Below, piece after piece: positions 40,256 to 50,218 of a stretch of DNA of 64,000 bases. A model generated the notes under the pieces. The model was not told the DNA's origin. It worked only from the letters and a program-made list of their open reading frames with translations, and did no database searches. The translations under genes were made by a program, and so were the position numbers. This DNA is from Desulforamulus reducens MI-1 (GTDB lineage Bacteria > Bacillota > Desulfotomaculia > Desulfotomaculales > Desulfotomaculaceae), in NCBI RefSeq assembly GCF_000016165.1, contig NC_009253.1:1-64000 (forward strand). Reading direction: 5' to 3'. How positions within the stretch are numbered: position 1 is the first letter of the stretch; each line of letters begins with the position of its first letter.

Positions 40256-40382
40256 AAGTTTTCTTTAATTAGCATATGGTATGAAGAAAAGTTGACAAAA
40301 AACCTCCCTCAATGAAATAAGTTTTTCTTTTATTTACTCACTCATTCTCACAATTTCAAGTACATCCAAACAAGGCCTAAAG

Positions 40383-40681
40383 GAATAAGTTTGAATAAAT
40401 AACATTATATGGTTGGTGGGGGTGTGCCCAATCAAAGGCTATGCCTAATTTTATAAATTATGGTTGCACAATGGATCTCCACATGTACCCTTGTGGTTTA
40501 CCCTCCCACGTCTCACGGGGTCCAAATCAATGGCCCTTATTCGTTCTACCTCTCAAGGGGTGGAGGCCAGGTATGCTCCTTTGCTGGGTCATGCCCGTAT
40601 GGAAATATTAGTTCCCGGCTTCTCCGTGCTTCGTTTGTCTATCCAATTCATTGTGAATAAGTGTTAATATTTAATAGCCTT
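40383..40681 (-). other. Non-coding 3' flank of the IS110-family gene
   Basis: About 300 bases with no supported gene. The part 40430-40660 is more GC-rich and can form local hairpins. It lies downstream of the minus-strand transposase, where IS1111-type members of this family carry their guide (bridge) RNA. Confidence 0.35.
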
Positions 40682-41964
40682 TTAAGCAGCTTCCTGTAAT
40701 TGCTCTTGGCGTACAACGCCTAATACTTGCTCCGTGTCATATGGAGTTTTTTTGCTGCCTATGGTGAACAAAATACGAATCAATTTTCCACAGAGGGCAA
40801 CTATGGATTGTTTTTTCTTTAAGGGATTTTCATGCCTTGTTATTAAATATTGGTGGATGGCCTTAAACTCTCGGTTTTTTGCAACCATGACTAACACAGT
40901 CTTAAACAACAAGGCCCGCAGCCGGGGGCGCCCCCGTTTACTGATTTGTGATTGTCCCTTGTGTTTACCAGAACTGTTCTCTTTTAGGTTTAGGCCCGCC
41001 AACTTTATGATTTGTTGCCCATGCTCATAACCTTTTAAGTCGCCTACTTCTGCTAAAAATTCAGCCACTGTGACTAAACCAACTCCCGGAATGGTCATCA
41101 TCTCTGCGGTCCCAGGTATTTGCTGAAGTAACGCTTGAACTGCTACCATCAGGGTTTCCATTTGTTTGCATAAGGTGTCATATTGCTCAAGTAGCATCTT
41201 TATTTCATGGCGGGCAAACTCTATCCCTGTGGATAGTCCAATGGATTCCCTAGCAGCCTGCATTAGTTTGTTAGCTCTTTTTACACCCATTGCCCGTTTA
41301 ATCTCAGTTTTCCACAGGGCCACAATGGCTTCTGTGCCTGTTTTGATGACTTCCCGGGGAGTGGGCAGGTATTCAATATCATCAGGGACGCTTTGCCTTC
41401 CCAATCCTTAAATACCCCTGTGTACTCGGGGAAGTAACGGTCAAGCCAGTTGTGGATTCTACCCTTTACACGGTTAAGATCTTGATTCAGACGATCTCGC
41501 TGAGCCATTCCTACCCGTAGTTCTGAGTAGACACCTGTGGGTAAGTTGGGTTCTGAGTATCGGCCATCTTTTACTAATTGGGCGATTACCCTTGCATCTT
41601 TGGTGTCATTCTTTGTGGGCGAGTTATCGTCTAATTCCTTGCTTCTCTTAACATGCAAGGGATTTACCACTACCACTGGTATGCCTTCTCTGCGTAAAAA
41701 CTCAGCCATTGGTAACCAGTAGTATCCTGTGGGTTCGATACCTACAAGGACATGATCCTTACAGTGTTCTACCATCAAGGTTCTAATCCAATGCATCAGC
41801 TTAGTTAAGCCTGCCCTAGTGTTGTCAAAGATCAAGCGTTTCCCCAGCTCAATACCCCTAAAGTCCTGGGCCCGGGCCACATGTTTTGATTTAGCAATAT
41901 CTGCTCCAATAATTAAAGTTGATTCTGTGAGTTGCTCAATTCGTTGTTTTTGTTTATAATTCAT
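40682..41964 (-). pseudogene. IS110-family transposase, frameshifted
   Basis: The N-terminal half (from ATG 41964) has the RuvC-like DEDD domain: IIGADIAKSKH, VGIEPTGYYW, and DTKDARVIAQLV. The C-terminal half (to 40682) has the transposase_20 region with MMTIPGVGLVTVAEFLAEVGD and the Ser-bearing segment KHKGQSQISKRG. They are in different frames: one C appears missing in the run near 41354-41358 (PLP then REVI). Single-ORF enzymes are normal in this family, so the gene is probably dead. CAGGAGGTAC precedes the start. Confidence 0.88.
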
Positions 41965-42060
41965 TTTGAAGTACCTCCTGTGTGATTAAATTAGGGGTCG
42001 GTCCGCCTTGACAGCTCGACACCCAGTATATTACAGGAGGTGCTTCTTTTTTACAAAGGC
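41965..42060 (-). ncRNA. Candidate IS110 leader/bridge RNA region
   Basis: On the minus strand, ACCTCCTGT near 42042 pairs with ACAGGAGGT just before the transposase start, so the ribosome binding site is hidden in a hairpin. The enclosed 55 bases are GC-richer, with GGTGTCGAGCTGTC and GGCGGACCGACCCC. In IS110-group elements the bridge RNA is made from this side. Identity as bridge RNA is inferred only. Confidence 0.4.
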
Positions 42061-42343
42061 CATTTTATTTCCTTACAAAAAACCTCCTAATATAAAAGGG
42101 ATAAGAAAAATCATGGCGAAAGAAGGAATCGTAGGCAACGAGTAGAGCTATCTAGTTCATCGGGTGTCTTTTTTATTTCGTTTAAAATACCATTAGAGGT
42201 GCAATAGAAATTAAAAGAAGGGGGGATATCTTTCCGAAAACCTAGTTAGTAATTTGATATTAGTAGCAAGGTATTGTGCAACTATTTTTACTAAGTAAAG
42301 CCACTATTAATTAAGAAAATAAAATAGACCAAGGAGGAGTTCA
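42061..42343. other. Intergenic stretch before the chemotaxis receptor gene
   Basis: About 280 bases. It begins with ACAAAAAACCTCC (42075-42087), which also occurs at 40295-40307 on the other side of the IS110 gene. A T-run at 42168-42175 follows a region with weak pairing. No riboswitch I know fits. Confidence 0.4.
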
Positions 42344-43342
42344 ATGTTCGAATCGTTTTTGGGAAGAAACAGAAAAAAAGAATCCAAGGCTATGGTTCTA
42401 GAAGAAAAAACGAGAGTAGAAACAGATAATAAAAGAGTAGAAACAGATAATAAAAAGGAACTAATTAAAGAACTACCTACTGAGGACTATTATTCAACAC
42501 TGGAAATGGCAGAGGCTATGGGTGAAATGTTTTACAACATGTTTAATGGAGAAAACTTTGTGGTGGTTACAGATGCAAACTTCAAGGTTGTTAAATGTTG
42601 GAATTCAAAAAACTTTAATTTTAATTTTAAACCTGGAGACACTATGCCCCAGGGCACTATATCTTATGAAGCACTGGTTTCTGGGAAAAGGATTGCAAAG
42701 CAAATTAAAAAGACAGAATCAAAGTTTGATTTTGGATATGCTGGTATAGGAATTCCTATTAAAGATAAGGGTCATAACATAATCGGCAGTTTGGCAATAA
42801 CATTCCTGTATATTGATCCCCAGGAATTAAGGGGAGTTGCCGAAGAGATGCAGACGGCATCGGATCAAAACAGTCAGGCAACGGGTGAGATCGCAGCAGG
42901 TGCTACTAATTTGTCGACTTCTTCAGAAATGTTAACCCATAATACGGATTTGGCAAGGAATAGTTTAAAAACCATTAACGATGTGATTGAATTAATTAAA
43001 GGTGTAGCAGAACAAACCAATTTACTTGCCTTGAATGCAGCCATTGAAGCAGCCAGGGCCGGTGAACATGGTAAAGGTTTTGCAGTTGTAGCTGAAGAAG
43101 TAAGAAAATTGGCACAAAATTCGGCGGATAGAGCCAAGGATATGTCTGAAAAACTATCGACCATTTCTAAAATGATTGAAGACATTGGGGAGAAGACTCA
43201 GGATTTAAACAGCTTAGCACAGCAGCAGGCGGCCTCCACAGAAGAAATAAATGCATCAATGGAGCAACTGGAAGAACAAGCAAGGAAAATACTTACTCTA
43301 GCTGCAGAACTGGAAAAGGGTCTAGAGTTTATGCTGAAATAG
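42344..43342 (+). CDS. Soluble methyl-accepting chemotaxis protein
   Basis: A 332-residue cytoplasmic receptor without membrane segments. The N-terminal part (residues about 50-165) is a small sensor region ([16 protein letters not shown]...) that I cannot name; the C-terminal part is the signalling coiled coil with the hairpin tip [40 protein letters not shown] (core [19 protein letters not shown]), which binds CheA/CheW. A tandem 21-base repeat (42413-42454) duplicates RVETDNK. AAGGAGGAG precedes ATG 42344. No other che genes are near. Confidence 0.88.
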   Translation: MFESFLGRNRKKESKAMVLEEKTRVETDNKRVETDNKKELIKELPTEDYYSTLEMAEAMGEMFYNMFNGENFVVVTDANFKVVKCWNSKNFNFNFKPGDTMPQGTISYEALVSGKRIAKQIKKTESKFDFGYAGIGIPIKDKGHNIIGSLAITFLYIDPQELRGVAEEMQTASDQNSQATGEIAAGATNLSTSSEMLTHNTDLARNSLKTINDVIELIKGVAEQTNLLALNAAIEAARAGEHGKGFAVVAEEVRKLAQNSADRAKDMSEKLSTISKMIEDIGEKTQDLNSLAQQQAASTEEINASMEQLEEQARKILTLAAELEKGLEFMLK

Positions 43343-43416
43343 TTTCTAAACTAATACCCATAAATATTAAATTTTCTATGCCATAATTTAATTTTTTAGG
43401 ATAAAAAAAATAAATT

Positions 43417-43446
43417 TTGTTTATAATAGAAAACGTATGTTATATT
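43417..43446 (+). promoter_or_regulatory. Possible promoter of the cold-shock gene
   Basis: TTGTTT at 43417-43422 and TATATT at 43441-43446, spacer 18, 24 bases before the start codon. Confidence 0.4.
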
Positions 43447-43469
43447 ATAACGTTTTGGAGGTAACATAG

Positions 43470-43670
43470 TTGCAAAAAGGAACAGTAAAGTGGTTTAATG
43501 CAGAAAAGGGTTATGGTTTTATTGAAACGGAAGAGGGAAGTGATGTTTTTGTTCACTTTTCCGCTATCACTGGAGATGGGTTTAAAACGTTAGAAGAGGG
43601 GCAACGTGTTTCCTTTAATGTGGTTCAGGGGAACCGTGGTCCCCAAGCCGAAGAGGTTGTTAAACTGTAA
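43470..43670 (+). CDS. Cold-shock protein (CspA family)
   Basis: A 66-residue single-stranded nucleic-acid-binding protein. Both RNA-binding motifs are present: KGYGFIE (RNP1) and VFVHFSAI (RNP2). It melts RNA structures at low temperature. TTG 43470 follows GGAGG at 43457-43461. A strong hairpin separates it from a DEAD-box helicase gene with a related task. Confidence 0.95.
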   Translation: MQKGTVKWFNAEKGYGFIETEEGSDVFVHFSAITGDGFKTLEEGQRVSFNVVQGNRGPQAEEVVKL

Positions 43671-43712
43671 TGCAATAAAAATACTGCCTTGTGTGGCAGT
43701 ATTTTTATTGCA
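43671..43712. terminator. Long perfect hairpin after the cold-shock gene
   Basis: 18-bp perfect stem (TGCAATAAAAATACTGCC and its complement) with loop TTGTGT, starting directly after the stop codon. The T-rich 3' arm can act as terminator; partial read-through would link the helicase gene. Confidence 0.8.
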
Positions 43713-43751
43713 TTACAATAAGAAAATAAAAAAGATGAGGTAAAAAACTAT

Positions 43752-45134
43752 ATGAATGACTTTTTACAACTAGGTATCCGACGTGAATTAAATGAGCTGC
43801 TAAGGGTTTATGGAATAACAGAGCCAACCCCTATTCAAAAGCAGACCATACCTATTTTACTTTCAGGTAAAGATGTAATTGCGCAAGCACAGACAGGTAC
43901 AGGGAAAACTCTGGCCTTTGTGCTGCCAATTCTCGAAAAAATTGATGCTAAAAAATCCTATATTCAAGCTCTGATCCTTACACCTACCCGGGAGCTAGCT
44001 TTACAAATCACCACAGAAGTAAAAAAACTAGCTTCCAAGATGGATGCCAATGTACTGGCTGTATATGGTGGACAGGATGTGGAAAGGCAAAATAAGAGGT
44101 TACAGGGTAATACCCATATTGTTATTGCCACACCGGGGCGGTTATTAGATCATCTAGGACGTGGGACCATCCGTCTTACCGGAGTGTCTATGTTGGTACT
44201 GGATGAGGCAGATCAAATGTTACATATGGGTTTTCTAAACGAGGTAGAGAAAATTATTCACCAGACATCTGCCAAACGTCAGACGATGCTATTTTCGGCA
44301 ACCATGCCTGCGGAAATTCGTGCACTATCTGTGAAATATATGAGGAAACCGATGGATATTCATGTGCGAGGTACAGGGATTACCTTGGAAAAAACCAAAC
44401 AGATTGCTGTTGAGACCACGGATCGGACGAAGCAGGAAACTCTTCGCAAGCTGCTTGATGAGTATCAGCCTTATTTAGGTATTATTTTCTGCCGCACTAA
44501 GAGAAGAGCCAGTGCCCTTAATGAAATGTTACTAGCCCACGGATACAATTCCGATGAGCTACATGGAGATTTATCCCAGGCCAAGCGGGAGCAAGTGATG
44601 AAACGTTTCCGCGAAGCAAAACTACAAATACTGGTTGCAACTGATGTGGCCGCCCGGGGTTTAGATGTGGAAGGGGTTACCCATGTATTTAATTATGATA
44701 TTCCTCAGGATGTGGAGAGCTATATTCATCGCATCGGCCGTACAGGACGTGCTGGGGATACAGGTTTAGCAGTTACTTTTGTTTCTCCCCGGGACCGGAC
44801 GGATTTGCAGATGATTGAAAAAGGCATCGGCATGAAGCTTGAAAAAAGGTCGGCCCATCGTCAAACCATCCAAGAGGTTCCCGGCGACAAGACGTTTGTT
44901 AAAAAATCAACAAAGGAAAAGGCTGGCCCTTATTCCACAGAAAAGGCTATGAAAAATAAAAAACCCCTAAATGGAAAGCTAGGTTTTAAAAAGGGGAAGA
45001 AAAATAGCACTGAAGCAAAATCCATAAAGGAAGTCGCTCCACTAAAACAAAAGCGTAGAAAAGAAAGTCCATTATCCAAGAAAAGGACCAGTAATAAGAA
45101 TGGTAACAGTAGGGGTAAAAAGTTGGTAAAATAA
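43752..45134 (+). CDS. DEAD-box RNA helicase (CshA-like)
   Basis: A 460-residue ATP-dependent RNA helicase with the standard motifs: Q motif [10 protein letters not shown], motif I AQTGTGKT, Ia [24 protein letters not shown], and [12 protein letters not shown]. The last 90 residues are a Lys/Ser-rich basic tail typical of helicases that work on structured rRNA or mRNA. Placed after a cold-shock protein gene, it probably helps in RNA remodelling and ribosome assembly in the cold. The weakly conserved tail contains no known domain. Confidence 0.93.
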   Translation: MNDFLQLGIRRELNELLRVYGITEPTPIQKQTIPILLSGKDVIAQAQTGTGKTLAFVLPILEKIDAKKSYIQALILTPTRELALQITTEVKKLASKMDANVLAVYGGQDVERQNKRLQGNTHIVIATPGRLLDHLGRGTIRLTGVSMLVLDEADQMLHMGFLNEVEKIIHQTSAKRQTMLFSATMPAEIRALSVKYMRKPMDIHVRGTGITLEKTKQIAVETTDRTKQETLRKLLDEYQPYLGIIFCRTKRRASALNEMLLAHGYNSDELHGDLSQAKREQVMKRFREAKLQILVATDVAARGLDVEGVTHVFNYDIPQDVESYIHRIGRTGRAGDTGLAVTFVSPRDRTDLQMIEKGIGMKLEKRSAHRQTIQEVPGDKTFVKKSTKEKAGPYSTEKAMKNKKPLNGKLGFKKGKKNSTEAKSIKEVAPLKQKRRKESPLSKKRTSNKNGNSRGKKLVK

Positions 45135-45157
45135 TTTTAAGCATTATGTGGTGCAAA

Positions 45158-45182
45158 GAAAAAATAACCCCATGGTGGGGTT
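45158..45182 (-). terminator. Terminator after pflA
   Basis: On the minus strand AACCCCA/TGGGGTT with a 3-base loop runs into ATTTTTT; it overlaps the pflA stop codon. Confidence 0.75.
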
Positions 45183-45870
45183 AAAAATTGGCAATGGTGC
45201 TTGCTGTAGCTGGTTTTAAGTTATTTAAAGGGTAGACTAAACCAAGTTTTTTCCATTTGTGTACTCCCATGGTATGATAGGGCAAAAGCTCCACTTTTTT
45301 TACTTGATCACCCAGCGAGTTTATAAGCTTCTCAAGTCGATACCTATATTCTGGAGAATCGTTCATTCCTGGTAGAACCACATAGCGTAACCAGAGAGGA
45401 GTTTTTTGCTGGCGAATATAATCAACAGCCATTTGAAATGTTTCAGCCTTTCCTCCTGTTAGCCAATGATAAAGGCTATCATCCACAGCCTTAACATCCA
45501 ATAAAAGCAGATCGGTAAAGGGTAAAATCTTTTCCAAAGCGCCGACATCGATACAACCGGAGGTATCCACCGCTGTGTGGATACCTTCTTTTTTACATTG
45601 CTGCAGAATAGCAAAAGCAAAATCAGGCTGCAAGAGTGGTTCCCCGCCGGATAGGGTAATGCCACCGTTGTTGTGAAAGTAGGATTTAAAACGACGTACC
45701 TTTTTTACGATTTCATCGCTGTCCATTTCCTGACCACCTAGCAGATCCCAGGTATCGGGATTATGACAATAGCGGCACCTTAGTAAACAGCCTTGAAAAA
45801 ACACCACACAACGAATCCCCGGCCCATCCACCGTACCACAGCTTTCAAAGGAGTGTATTCTTCCCTTCAT
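45181..45870 (-). CDS. pflA: Pyruvate formate-lyase activating enzyme
   Basis: PflA is a radical-SAM enzyme that installs the glycyl radical on PflB. The 229-residue protein has the [4Fe-4S] motif CLLRCRYC near residue 30, the GGEPLLQ SAM-binding motif (ITLSGGEPLLQPDF) and DLLLLDVKAVD typical of the family. The gene follows pflB by 18 bases, so the pair is one operon. The activation is oxygen sensitive, consistent with an anaerobe. Confidence 0.96.
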   Translation of the reverse strand: MKGRIHSFESCGTVDGPGIRCVVFFQGCLLRCRYCHNPDTWDLLGGQEMDSDEIVKKVRRFKSYFHNNGGITLSGGEPLLQPDFAFAILQQCKKEGIHTAVDTSGCIDVGALEKILPFTDLLLLDVKAVDDSLYHWLTGGKAETFQMAVDYIRQQKTPLWLRYVVLPGMNDSPEYRYRLEKLINSLGDQVKKVELLPYHTMGVHKWKKLGLVYPLNNLKPATASTIANF

Positions 45871-45888
45871 GTTTAACAGCCCCTTTAT

Positions 45889-48120
45889 TTAAAATCTTTC
45901 AAAAAAAGTCCTTTTAATAACTTCCAGCTGATGAGCTCTGCTTAACTTGGTAAAGTGAACGGCATAGCCGGAAACTCGGACTGTTAATTGTGGATAGTTT
46001 TCCGGTTCTTCCATCGCCCTTTCCAATGTGGTACGATCCAGAACATTGACATTTAAATGATGGGCTTGTTGATTAAAATAACCCCTTAAAATGTTGACTA
46101 GGTTAGCTTCCCTGTCTTCATGGGTTTTCCCCAGGGCAGCGGGAACAATGGAGAAGGTATTGCTAATACCGTCAAGAGATGAATTGTAGGGAAGTTTTGC
46201 CACAGAATTAAGGCTTGCCAAGGCGCCGTTCACATCCCTGCCGTGCATGGGAGTAGCTCCCGGTGCAAAGGGCTCACCCTTTTGCCGCCCATCCGGCGTA
46301 GTACCGGTTTTTTTACCATACATAACATTGGAGGTAATGGTTAAGATGGATAGTGTATGTTTGGCGTTGCGGTAAGTTGTGTATTTTTGCAAATTATTAT
46401 TAAAACTACGTACCAGTGCCACCGCAATATCATCCACCCGATCGTCATCATTGCCGTATTTAGGAAAATCCCCCTCAATCCTAAAATCCACAGCAATTCC
46501 TTCTTCATTTCGGATAGGGTACACCTTAGCATATTTAATGGCGCTAAGGGAGTCTGCAACCACCGACAATCCTGCCATACCAAAGGCCATCAGTCTTTCT
46601 ACGTCGCTATCATGCAAGGCCAGTTGGATTTTTTCGTAGGCATATTTATCATGCATAAAGTGAATAATGTTCAGGGTATTTACATACAATTTGCACAGCC
46701 AATCCTGTAACAGTAGAAAGTTTTTCATAACCTTCTCGTAATCCAGATAGTCATCATCCAAGGAAGGAATGGGCGGTGCCAGTTGTTTACCTGTCATTTC
46801 GTCTTGGCCACCGTTGATAGCTAATAACAACAGTTTTGCTAAATTAGCCCTGGCCCCAAAGAACTGCATTTGTTTGCCTATTTTCATGGCAGAAACACAG
46901 CAGGCAATGCCATAATCATCACCGTAATACTCTCTCATTAAGTCATCATTTTCATATTGAATGGAACTGGTTTTAATAGATATTTGGGCACTGAATTTTT
47001 TAAAATTCTCCGGCAAACGGTCTGACCAAAGAATTGTTAAGTTAGGTTCTGGCGCAGGTCCCAGATTGATTAAAGTTTGTAGAAAACGATAGGAATTTTT
47101 TGAAACCAAGGTTCTGCCATCTAAGCCCATGCCACCAATGGCTTCAGTAATCCACATAGGATCCCCGGCGAACAATTTATCATATTCCGGAGTTCTCAAT
47201 TGTCTGGCTAAGCGAAGTTTAATAACAAACTGGTCAACCAATTCCTGGGCCTCTGTTTCTTGCAAAACTCCCGCCTCAATGTCTCTCTCAATGTAGATAT
47301 CTAAAAACGTACTGACTCGGCCCAAAGACATGGCGGCACCGTTTTGTTCTTTAATGGCACCAAGATAAGCAAAGTATAGCCATTGAAAGGCTTCCTTTGC
47401 ATTGGCCGCCGGAGAACCGATGTCAAAACCATATTGTCTGGCCATCTCTTTTAAATCAACTAGGGATTTAATCTGCTCCCTAATTTCTTCCCGGAGTTGA
47501 ATGGCTTGGGAAGTAAGGGTGTGTGTTGGCATATTAGCCAGATCCTTTTCTTTTTCTTCAATTAAGCGATCAACTCCGTATAGAGGAACCCGCCGGTAAT
47601 CCCCGATGATTCTGCCACGTCCATAGGCATCTGGCAGACCAGTAATAATGCCAAGACTTCTAGCCAGACGCATTTCTGGAGTATAGGCATCAAAAACCCC
47701 ATCGTTATGCGTCTTTTTATATTTAACAAAAAAATCTTCTAACTGTTTGTCTAAGGAGTAACCATAGGCTTTACAGGATTCCTTGGCCATCCGCAAGCCG
47801 CCAAAGGGGTTCACAGAACGTTCCAGAGGCTTTTCTGTTTGCAAACCAAAAATCAATTCCAAATCACGGTCAATAAAACCTGGTCCAAAGGTATTAATTC
47901 CTGTGGCCCGACTGGTATTGATACTTAACACACCATTATTTTTTCTTTCTGCCTGGAATAGTTTTAGGCATTTTTCCCATAGTTGTTTGGTTTTTGGAGT
48001 TTGTTCACAGAGAAAATTACTTTTTCCTTCATAGGGTTTGTAATTGCATTGGATAAAATTACGTACATTGATCTCCTGTTGCCATTTAAATCCTAAAAAA
48101 TCAGACCATGCTTGTTTCAA
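45889..48120 (-). CDS. pflB: Formate C-acetyltransferase (pyruvate formate-lyase)
   Basis: PflB converts pyruvate and CoA to acetyl-CoA and formate using a glycyl radical. The protein of about 743 residues has the catalytic pair Cys-Cys in [13 protein letters not shown] and the glycine-radical loop RVSGYAVHF near the C-terminus. I start at TTG 48120 (MKQAWSDF) because GGAG lies nine bases before it; an ATG at 48129 abuts that site and upstream frame extension is not credible. Expression is controlled by the ZTP riboswitch directly upstream, linking formate production to one-carbon (folate) status. Confidence 0.96.
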   Translation of the reverse strand: MKQAWSDFLGFKWQQEINVRNFIQCNYKPYEGKSNFLCEQTPKTKQLWEKCLKLFQAERKNNGVLSINTSRATGINTFGPGFIDRDLELIFGLQTEKPLERSVNPFGGLRMAKESCKAYGYSLDKQLEDFFVKYKKTHNDGVFDAYTPEMRLARSLGIITGLPDAYGRGRIIGDYRRVPLYGVDRLIEEKEKDLANMPTHTLTSQAIQLREEIREQIKSLVDLKEMARQYGFDIGSPAANAKEAFQWLYFAYLGAIKEQNGAAMSLGRVSTFLDIYIERDIEAGVLQETEAQELVDQFVIKLRLARQLRTPEYDKLFAGDPMWITEAIGGMGLDGRTLVSKNSYRFLQTLINLGPAPEPNLTILWSDRLPENFKKFSAQISIKTSSIQYENDDLMREYYGDDYGIACCVSAMKIGKQMQFFGARANLAKLLLLAINGGQDEMTGKQLAPPIPSLDDDYLDYEKVMKNFLLLQDWLCKLYVNTLNIIHFMHDKYAYEKIQLALHDSDVERLMAFGMAGLSVVADSLSAIKYAKVYPIRNEEGIAVDFRIEGDFPKYGNDDDRVDDIAVALVRSFNNNLQKYTTYRNAKHTLSILTITSNVMYGKKTGTTPDGRQKGEPFAPGATPMHGRDVNGALASLNSVAKLPYNSSLDGISNTFSIVPAALGKTHEDREANLVNILRGYFNQQAHHLNVNVLDRTTLERAMEEPENYPQLTVRVSGYAVHFTKLSRAHQLEVIKRTFFERF

Positions 48121-48140
48121 TGAAACCATCTCCTTTCTAA

Positions 48141-48262
48141 AAACAAAGACCGCCTGGAACAATAACACAGAAACGTGTATTGCCCAGGCGGTCGGCTTAA
48201 AAAACAGTTACAATCCTTTGTGGTGCTCCACAAAAATCCGCCAGTCATGCAACTGTAGTTAT
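48141..48262 (-). ncRNA. ZTP riboswitch (pfl motif) with terminator
   Basis: On the minus strand the conserved aptamer halves GCATGACTGGCGGA and CCGACCGCCTGGGCAA are present, joined by a hairpin and a linker. After the second half, GACCGCCTGG can pair instead with CCAGGCGGTC followed by TTTGTTTTT, forming a terminator. Binding of ZTP (ZMP), which builds up when 10-formyl-tetrahydrofolate is low, would prevent termination and turn pflBA on to supply formate. Confidence 0.95.
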
Positions 48263-48280
48263 TAAGTTGATGATGAGCTT

Positions 48281-48308
48281 ATTATAGCATCCTTTACCCA
48301 TTTTGCAA
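48281..48308 (-). promoter_or_regulatory. pflBA promoter
   Basis: On the minus strand TTGCAA (48308-48303) and TATAAT (48286-48281), spacer 16, just before the ZTP aptamer. Confidence 0.7.
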
Positions 48309-48512
48309 TAGAACCATTGTTTTACATTTCATTAGAATTTTACAACTTTCCCTTTGACTAACCGTATCTTAAAATATAAATAAATAACTACCTGCTTTAG
48401 GAGTAAAAGTTCTTTTACGGCATATAAGTTGCACGGGCTAGGAAAAAATATCTAGTTGCTGGAACATTTTTGGTAACAGGTTCGTCTACCGATTTAGAAG
48501 GGGGGATAATCC

Positions 48513-49604
48513 GTGAATTGCCAGGTTGTCTTAGAATTACTCTCACCCTACCTGGACGGAGTCCTTGACCCTGTCGAACATGCCACCGTTCAAAAGCACT
48601 TGGCCAGTTGCCCTGCTTGTAGCAGGGAGTTGGCAGAACTGAAGGCATGTATTGACCTGTTGCAGGAACTTCCTGACATAGCTCCGCCGGCTGATTTTCG
48701 AGCTGGCTTAATGGAAAAAATTGATAGATTACCTTCAAGCACAAAATCAAATGATCAAAGAAATTGGTTTGATTGTGTGAATGGGGTTACCCGTAAGTCA
48801 TGGTATAGAACGGTTGCCGTGGCAGCAGTTATGGTAATGACTTTGGGTGTAACTTCCCTGTGGCAAAATGAAGGACATCAATTAATTCCTGTTCCCAATG
48901 AAGCACAGGAAATTGCTGAACAAACTAACAACCAACAGGCCAGACAGGAACCCTTGGGTGATTTACAAACAACCAAACCTACAAGTGATACTGTTACCAA
49001 GAGTGTTAATAAAACACCTTCTAAGGGTAAGGTTGAGGCTACCAATACAAAATCCCAGGGATTCAAGGCAGTGCCCAAGCAGGCTGAAAAGGCAACCCCT
49101 GTCACCTTGGCTAGCCAAAATGACAGAAGGTTTGTGCCGGAGAATTATCAGCCGCAACCCAGTATAGGAATGACCGCAAGGTCAGTGACCTTAAAACTGG
49201 GCGTTCAGGACCAGAGTGAAGCGTTAAAATCCATCGGGTCCATCACTCAAAGTAATAACGGCTCCATTATGGTACCTTATAATGAAAGTAATGGCAAGTT
49301 GGCAATTAAAGTTCCTGTCCAAACAAGTAGATCAGTAGAAAGTCAGTTAAAGCAATTAGGCCAAGTTATAACTGACATGCCCTCTGAGAGAGATTTAAGT
49401 GGGCAGCATGAACAAGCAGTGAACGCTCTGGAGCAATTGAAGGTTCAACAGTCAGACTTACAAAAACAGTTGTCTGAACAATCCGACCCGGGCCTAGAGC
49501 AGCAGTTGGCCAATTTAACCACGGTTATTAACCAACAAATTGGGTTAATACAGCGCTTAGAACAACAAAGCAATTATTCTGTTATTACCGTTACCATTGA
49601 GTAA
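48513..49604 (+). CDS. Zinc-finger anti-sigma-like membrane protein with DUF4349-like domain
   Basis: A 363-residue protein. The N-terminus is an anti-sigma zinc finger with H-x3-C-x2-C (HLASCPACS, near residue 30); a single membrane segment follows (TVAVAAVMVMTLGVTSLW, near 105). The extracytoplasmic part has a Gln/Thr-rich linker and a DUF4349-like region with a coiled coil (residues about 300-345). Start GTG 48513, GAAGGGGGG upstream. Such proteins hold ECF sigma factors, but no sigma gene adjoins, so its partner must be elsewhere or lost. Confidence 0.8.
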   Translation: MNCQVVLELLSPYLDGVLDPVEHATVQKHLASCPACSRELAELKACIDLLQELPDIAPPADFRAGLMEKIDRLPSSTKSNDQRNWFDCVNGVTRKSWYRTVAVAAVMVMTLGVTSLWQNEGHQLIPVPNEAQEIAEQTNNQQARQEPLGDLQTTKPTSDTVTKSVNKTPSKGKVEATNTKSQGFKAVPKQAEKATPVTLASQNDRRFVPENYQPQPSIGMTARSVTLKLGVQDQSEALKSIGSITQSNNGSIMVPYNESNGKLAIKVPVQTSRSVESQLKQLGQVITDMPSERDLSGQHEQAVNALEQLKVQQSDLQKQLSEQSDPGLEQQLANLTTVINQQIGLIQRLEQQSNYSVITVTIE

Positions 49605-49611
49605 TCCGACT

Positions 49612-49640
49612 CCCACCGATTTTTTCGGTGGGTTTTATTT
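49612..49640 (+). terminator. Terminator after the anti-sigma-like gene
   Basis: CCCACCGA/TCGGTGGG with a T4 loop, followed by TTTTATTTTT. Confidence 0.92.
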
Positions 49641-49814
49641 TTAAAAATTAAATAATTGTTAGGTTATTAATAATTATGTATACTAAGTAAGTGGCAAGAG
49701 TTAATGGGCAGAAGTAAAACTTGTTTAGATTGTCTATAATTTACTCTTGACTTGTGTGATAGAAATTAATATAATCTAACATGTAGTCGCTAACTCAAAC
49801 TTAATAAATTCTAT

Positions 49815-49906
49815 GGAGAGGTGGCCGAGTCCGGTCGAAGGCGCATGACTGGAAATCATGTAATGGGGTAACTCATTCGCGGGTTCGAATCCCGCCCTCT
49901 CCGCCA
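49815..49906 (+). tRNA. tRNA-Ser (GGA anticodon)
   Basis: Class II cloverleaf with anticodon GGA in CTGGAAAT, acceptor GGAGAGG/CCTCTCC, long variable arm and encoded CCA. Fourth serine tRNA in the window; with UGA, GCU and CGA all serine codons are covered. Confidence 0.96.
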
Positions 49907-49925
49907 CCTAAAACATTAAGTCTAT

Positions 49926-50193
49926 GACCGTGCTAGATGGGGAGGTAGCGGTGCCCTGCACCAGCAATCCGCTGTAGCTGGGTTGAATTCCTACTCGAGG
50001 GTATGACTTGTGAGGTCTGGTCATCGTAAGGGGCGTTGACGACCGGGTCTTACGCAGCGTAGGCTCTCGAACCGTGTCAGGTCCTGACGGAAGCAGCACT
50101 AAGGGAAACCCTACGGGTGCCGTAAGATAGCCTGGTCTGAGCAACCTGCGTTGGTTCGCTCGGAAGTTATTACTCGACGGTAGGTGCACGGTC
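49926..50193 (+). ncRNA. ffs: Signal recognition particle RNA (long, Alu-containing)
   Basis: About 268 bases. The conserved Ffh-binding core GTCAGGTCCTGACGGAAGCA at about 50078-50097 is clear, and the ends pair (ACCGTGC with GCACGGT). The length and Alu-type 5' domain match the scRNA of Bacillus rather than the short E. coli 4.5S RNA. It lies before dnaX as in Bacillus. Ends are approximate. Confidence 0.95.
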
Positions 50194-50218
50194 TCTAAAT
50201 TTTAAATTCTTAAGTTAA

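Noticed and set aside
40460-40667. Two overlapping 66-67 codon ORFs beside the IS110 gene
   Set aside because: No ribosome binding site, no family resemblance; they lie in a structured non-coding flank.
42061-42343. c-di-GMP riboswitch ahead of the chemotaxis receptor gene
   Set aside because: The conserved aptamer sequences of class I and II were not found; only a weakly paired stretch with a T-run is present.
49908-50189. 93-codon ORF on the minus strand opposite the SRP RNA
   Set aside because: The region is SRP RNA on the plus strand with its conserved core and closing helix.
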